Source of the DNA: Deltaproteobacteria bacterium
GTDB taxonomy: Bacteria > Desulfobacterota > DAOWOC01
Direction of reading: 5' to 3'
Assembly: GCA_030642225.1 (NCBI GenBank)
Contig: DAOWOC010000041.1
Coordinates: forward strand, 1-7,542
Length of the DNA stretch: 7,542 nt
Under the pieces are notes generated by a model, which saw nothing but the letters and a program-made list of their open reading frames with translations, was not told the origin of the DNA and ran no database searches. Made by a program: the position numbers and the translations under genes. Shown piece after piece: positions 6,172 to 7,542 of this stretch (positions within the stretch are counted from its first letter, which is position 1; each line of letters begins with the position of its first letter).

Positions 6172-7350
6172 TTATTTTTCAATGATTATTGCTGCACCTT
6201 GCCCTCCGCCTATACACAGAGTGGCCAGTCCTGTCTGGGAGCCCTTTTTTTCCATCTCATACAGCAGGGTCGTCAGTATTCTTGCGCCTGATGCCCCGAT
6301 TGGATGCCCAAGCGCGATAGCGCCTCCGTTGAGATTTACCTTATCCATATCCCATCCAAGCGTCCTGTTTACAGCAATTGACTGGGATGCAAATGCCTCA
6401 TTGGCTTCTATAAGATCAAGGTCATTAACGTTTATGCCTGCCTTGGAAAGGGCAAGTTTGCTTGCAGGGATAGGTCCGGTACCCATGATTTTTGGATCAA
6501 CCCCTGCTGTTGCATAGGATTTTATCCTAACCATGTATTCAATACCAAGTTCTTCCGCCTTTTTTAATGACATTATTATAAGACAGGCTGCGCTGTCGTT
6601 TATACCGGATGCGTTTCCCGCTGTAACAGTGCCGTCTTTTTTGAAAGCCGGTTTCAGCTTGGAGAGCATTTCTAATGTGGTTCCTGCCCTGGGATGTTCA
6701 TCCGTATCAAAAATAATCGGGTCACCCTTTCTTTGTGGAATTTCAACAGGCACGATTTCGTCCTTAAATCGTCCTGATTCTATTGCCTTTTGTGCCTTGT
6801 GCTGTGAGGCCAATGCAAATTCATCCTGTTCCTGCCTTGTAATATTAAATTGTTCAGCAATATTTTCAGCAGTGATACCCATGTGATATTTATTAAATAT
6901 CTCAAAGAGTCCGTCATGTACCATTGAATCAATCAGGCTGCCATCACCCATCCTGTGGCCAAAGCGCGCTTTGGGGATTAAATACGGGGCAGCGCTCATA
7001 TTTTCCATGCCACCTGCCAGTATAATCTCGGCATCTCCGGCTTTTATGGCCTGGGCGGCAAGCATTATTGATTTCATGCCTGATGCGCAGACCTTGTTAA
7101 TGGTAAAAGACGGTGTTTCTATTGGTATTCCTGCATGGATTGAAACCTGCCTCGCTGTGTTTTGTCCCTGTCCGGCCTGGAGTACGTTTCCAAGAATTAC
7201 CTCATCTATTTGCTCAGGGGAAATAGATGCCCGTTTCATTGCCTCAACAGCGACAATTGTCCCTAATTCTACAACAGGTATATTTGACAGGGAACCACCA
7301 AAACTGCCAACAGCTGATCTTGCAGCGCTTGCGATTACAACTTCATTCAT
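6172..7350 (-). CDS. atoB: Acetyl-CoA acetyltransferase (thiolase)
   Basis: 392 residues, the normal length for biosynthetic-type thiolases. It catalyses reversible condensation of two acetyl-CoA to acetoacetyl-CoA, or the reverse cleavage step in butyrate, fatty acid or aromatic breakdown. All catalytic residues are visible: nucleophile C88 in [11 protein letters not shown]349 in [16 protein letters not shown] and C379 in LCIGGGQG. Other family blocks are [11 protein letters not shown] and LIEANEAFA. The start is ATG at 7350, preceded at nine bases by AAAAAGGAG (complement of 7360-7368). It is a soluble cytoplasmic tetramer by family knowledge. The gene is convergent with the flx operon and shows no further neighbours in the window, so whether it belongs to a beta-oxidation or acetoacetyl-CoA cluster upstream on the minus strand is unknown. 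Chain-length preference cannot be read from the sequence, and the symbol is by family only. Confidence 0.93.
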   Translation of the reverse strand: MNEVVIASAARSAVGSFGGSLSNIPVVELGTIVAVEAMKRASISPEQIDEVILGNVLQAGQGQNTARQVSIHAGIPIETPSFTINKVCASGMKSIMLAAQAIKAGDAEIILAGGMENMSAAPYLIPKARFGHRMGDGSLIDSMVHDGLFEIFNKYHMGITAENIAEQFNITRQEQDEFALASQHKAQKAIESGRFKDEIVPVEIPQRKGDPIIFDTDEHPRAGTTLEMLSKLKPAFKKDGTVTAGNASGINDSAACLIIMSLKKAEELGIEYMVRIKSYATAGVDPKIMGTGPIPASKLALSKAGINVNDLDLIEANEAFASQSIAVNRTLGWDMDKVNLNGGAIALGHPIGASGARILTTLLYEMEKKGSQTGLATLCIGGGQGAAIIIEK

Positions 7351-7542
7351 AAATTTAATCTCCTTTTTAAATCCGTAAAAAAATAGTCGGGAGTTGCATT
7401 GACCTTTGTAAACAGAATCTTTTCCAAAATAGTTTAATTGTTCACAGATTCATCTATCTTAATTTTTAATTTGAATTTTTTTAATTTTTTATATAAATTA
7501 CAACTAATTCAGGATAAAGAGCAATGATAATTTTATGTAAAC
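7351..7542 (-). promoter_or_regulatory. Upstream region of the thiolase gene
   Basis: 192 bases with no gene, strongly AT-rich beyond 7450. It should hold the thiolase promoter, but I find no -35/-10 pair that stands out from the AT-rich background. It contains two near-identical 13-base motifs on the + strand, TGTAAACAGAATC (7407-7419) and TGTTCACAGATTC (7439-7451), 32 bases apart, and the start of a possible third (TGTAAAC, 7536-7542) at the window edge. These could be operator sites. Confidence 0.3.

Noticed and set aside
6092..7378. Three + strand open frames (6092-6517, 6533-6886, 6971-7378) opposite the thiolase gene
   Set aside because: They are antisense shadows of a complete, well-conserved thiolase, with Ser/Ala/Pro-rich low-information translations and no ribosome binding sites.
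1..7542. CRISPR arrays, tRNA or rRNA genes, transposase genes, IS ends
   Set aside because: Looked for by eye on both strands; no spaced repeats, cloverleaf-like segments or transposase motifs were seen.

Overview
The window is AT-rich and reads as a chromosomal segment of a strictly anaerobic bacterium. The best match is a sulfate reducer of the Desulfobacterota (Desulfobacteria-like). This rests on an HdrA/Flx electron-transfer operon, a small protein that closely resembles DsrD of dissimilatory sulfite reduction, and an in-frame UGA in an MvhD-type gene that must be read as selenocysteine. Species cannot be named from this sequence alone.

Region 1 (1-5644, + strand) looks like one operon: the 3' part of a long, apparently two-module hdrA, then flxD (mvhD-like, with selenocysteine), flxC, flxB, flxA and a dsrD-like gene. 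flxD and flxC abut directly (TAG then ATG), the next two gaps are 11 and 28 bases, and the two longer gaps (73 and 59 bases) each carry a strong Shine-Dalgarno. FlxA supplies a FAD/NAD(P)H site, FlxB and FlxC carry many iron-sulfur clusters, FlxD links to HdrA, and HdrA holds the FAD expected to bifurcate electrons. In the known FlxABCD-HdrABC complex, NADH oxidation is thought to be coupled to reduction of ferredoxin and of a disulfide substrate, proposed to be DsrC in sulfate reducers. No hdrB or hdrC is visible; they may lie upstream of base 1 or elsewhere. A DsrD-like protein at the end of the operon gives an independent hint that this complex serves sulfite reduction.

Region 2 (5645-6016) is a convergent boundary. 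A long perfect hairpin at 5666-5701 sits between the dsrD-like gene and a small minus-strand gene of unknown function (88 aa), and overlaps the latter's stop codon. A second hairpin with a T-tract on the minus strand lies directly in front of the small gene's ribosome binding site.

Region 3 (6017-7542, - strand) holds a complete acetyl-CoA acetyltransferase (thiolase) with all catalytic residues, followed by its AT-rich upstream region. The upstream region has a near-repeated 13-base motif but no promoter I can call with confidence.
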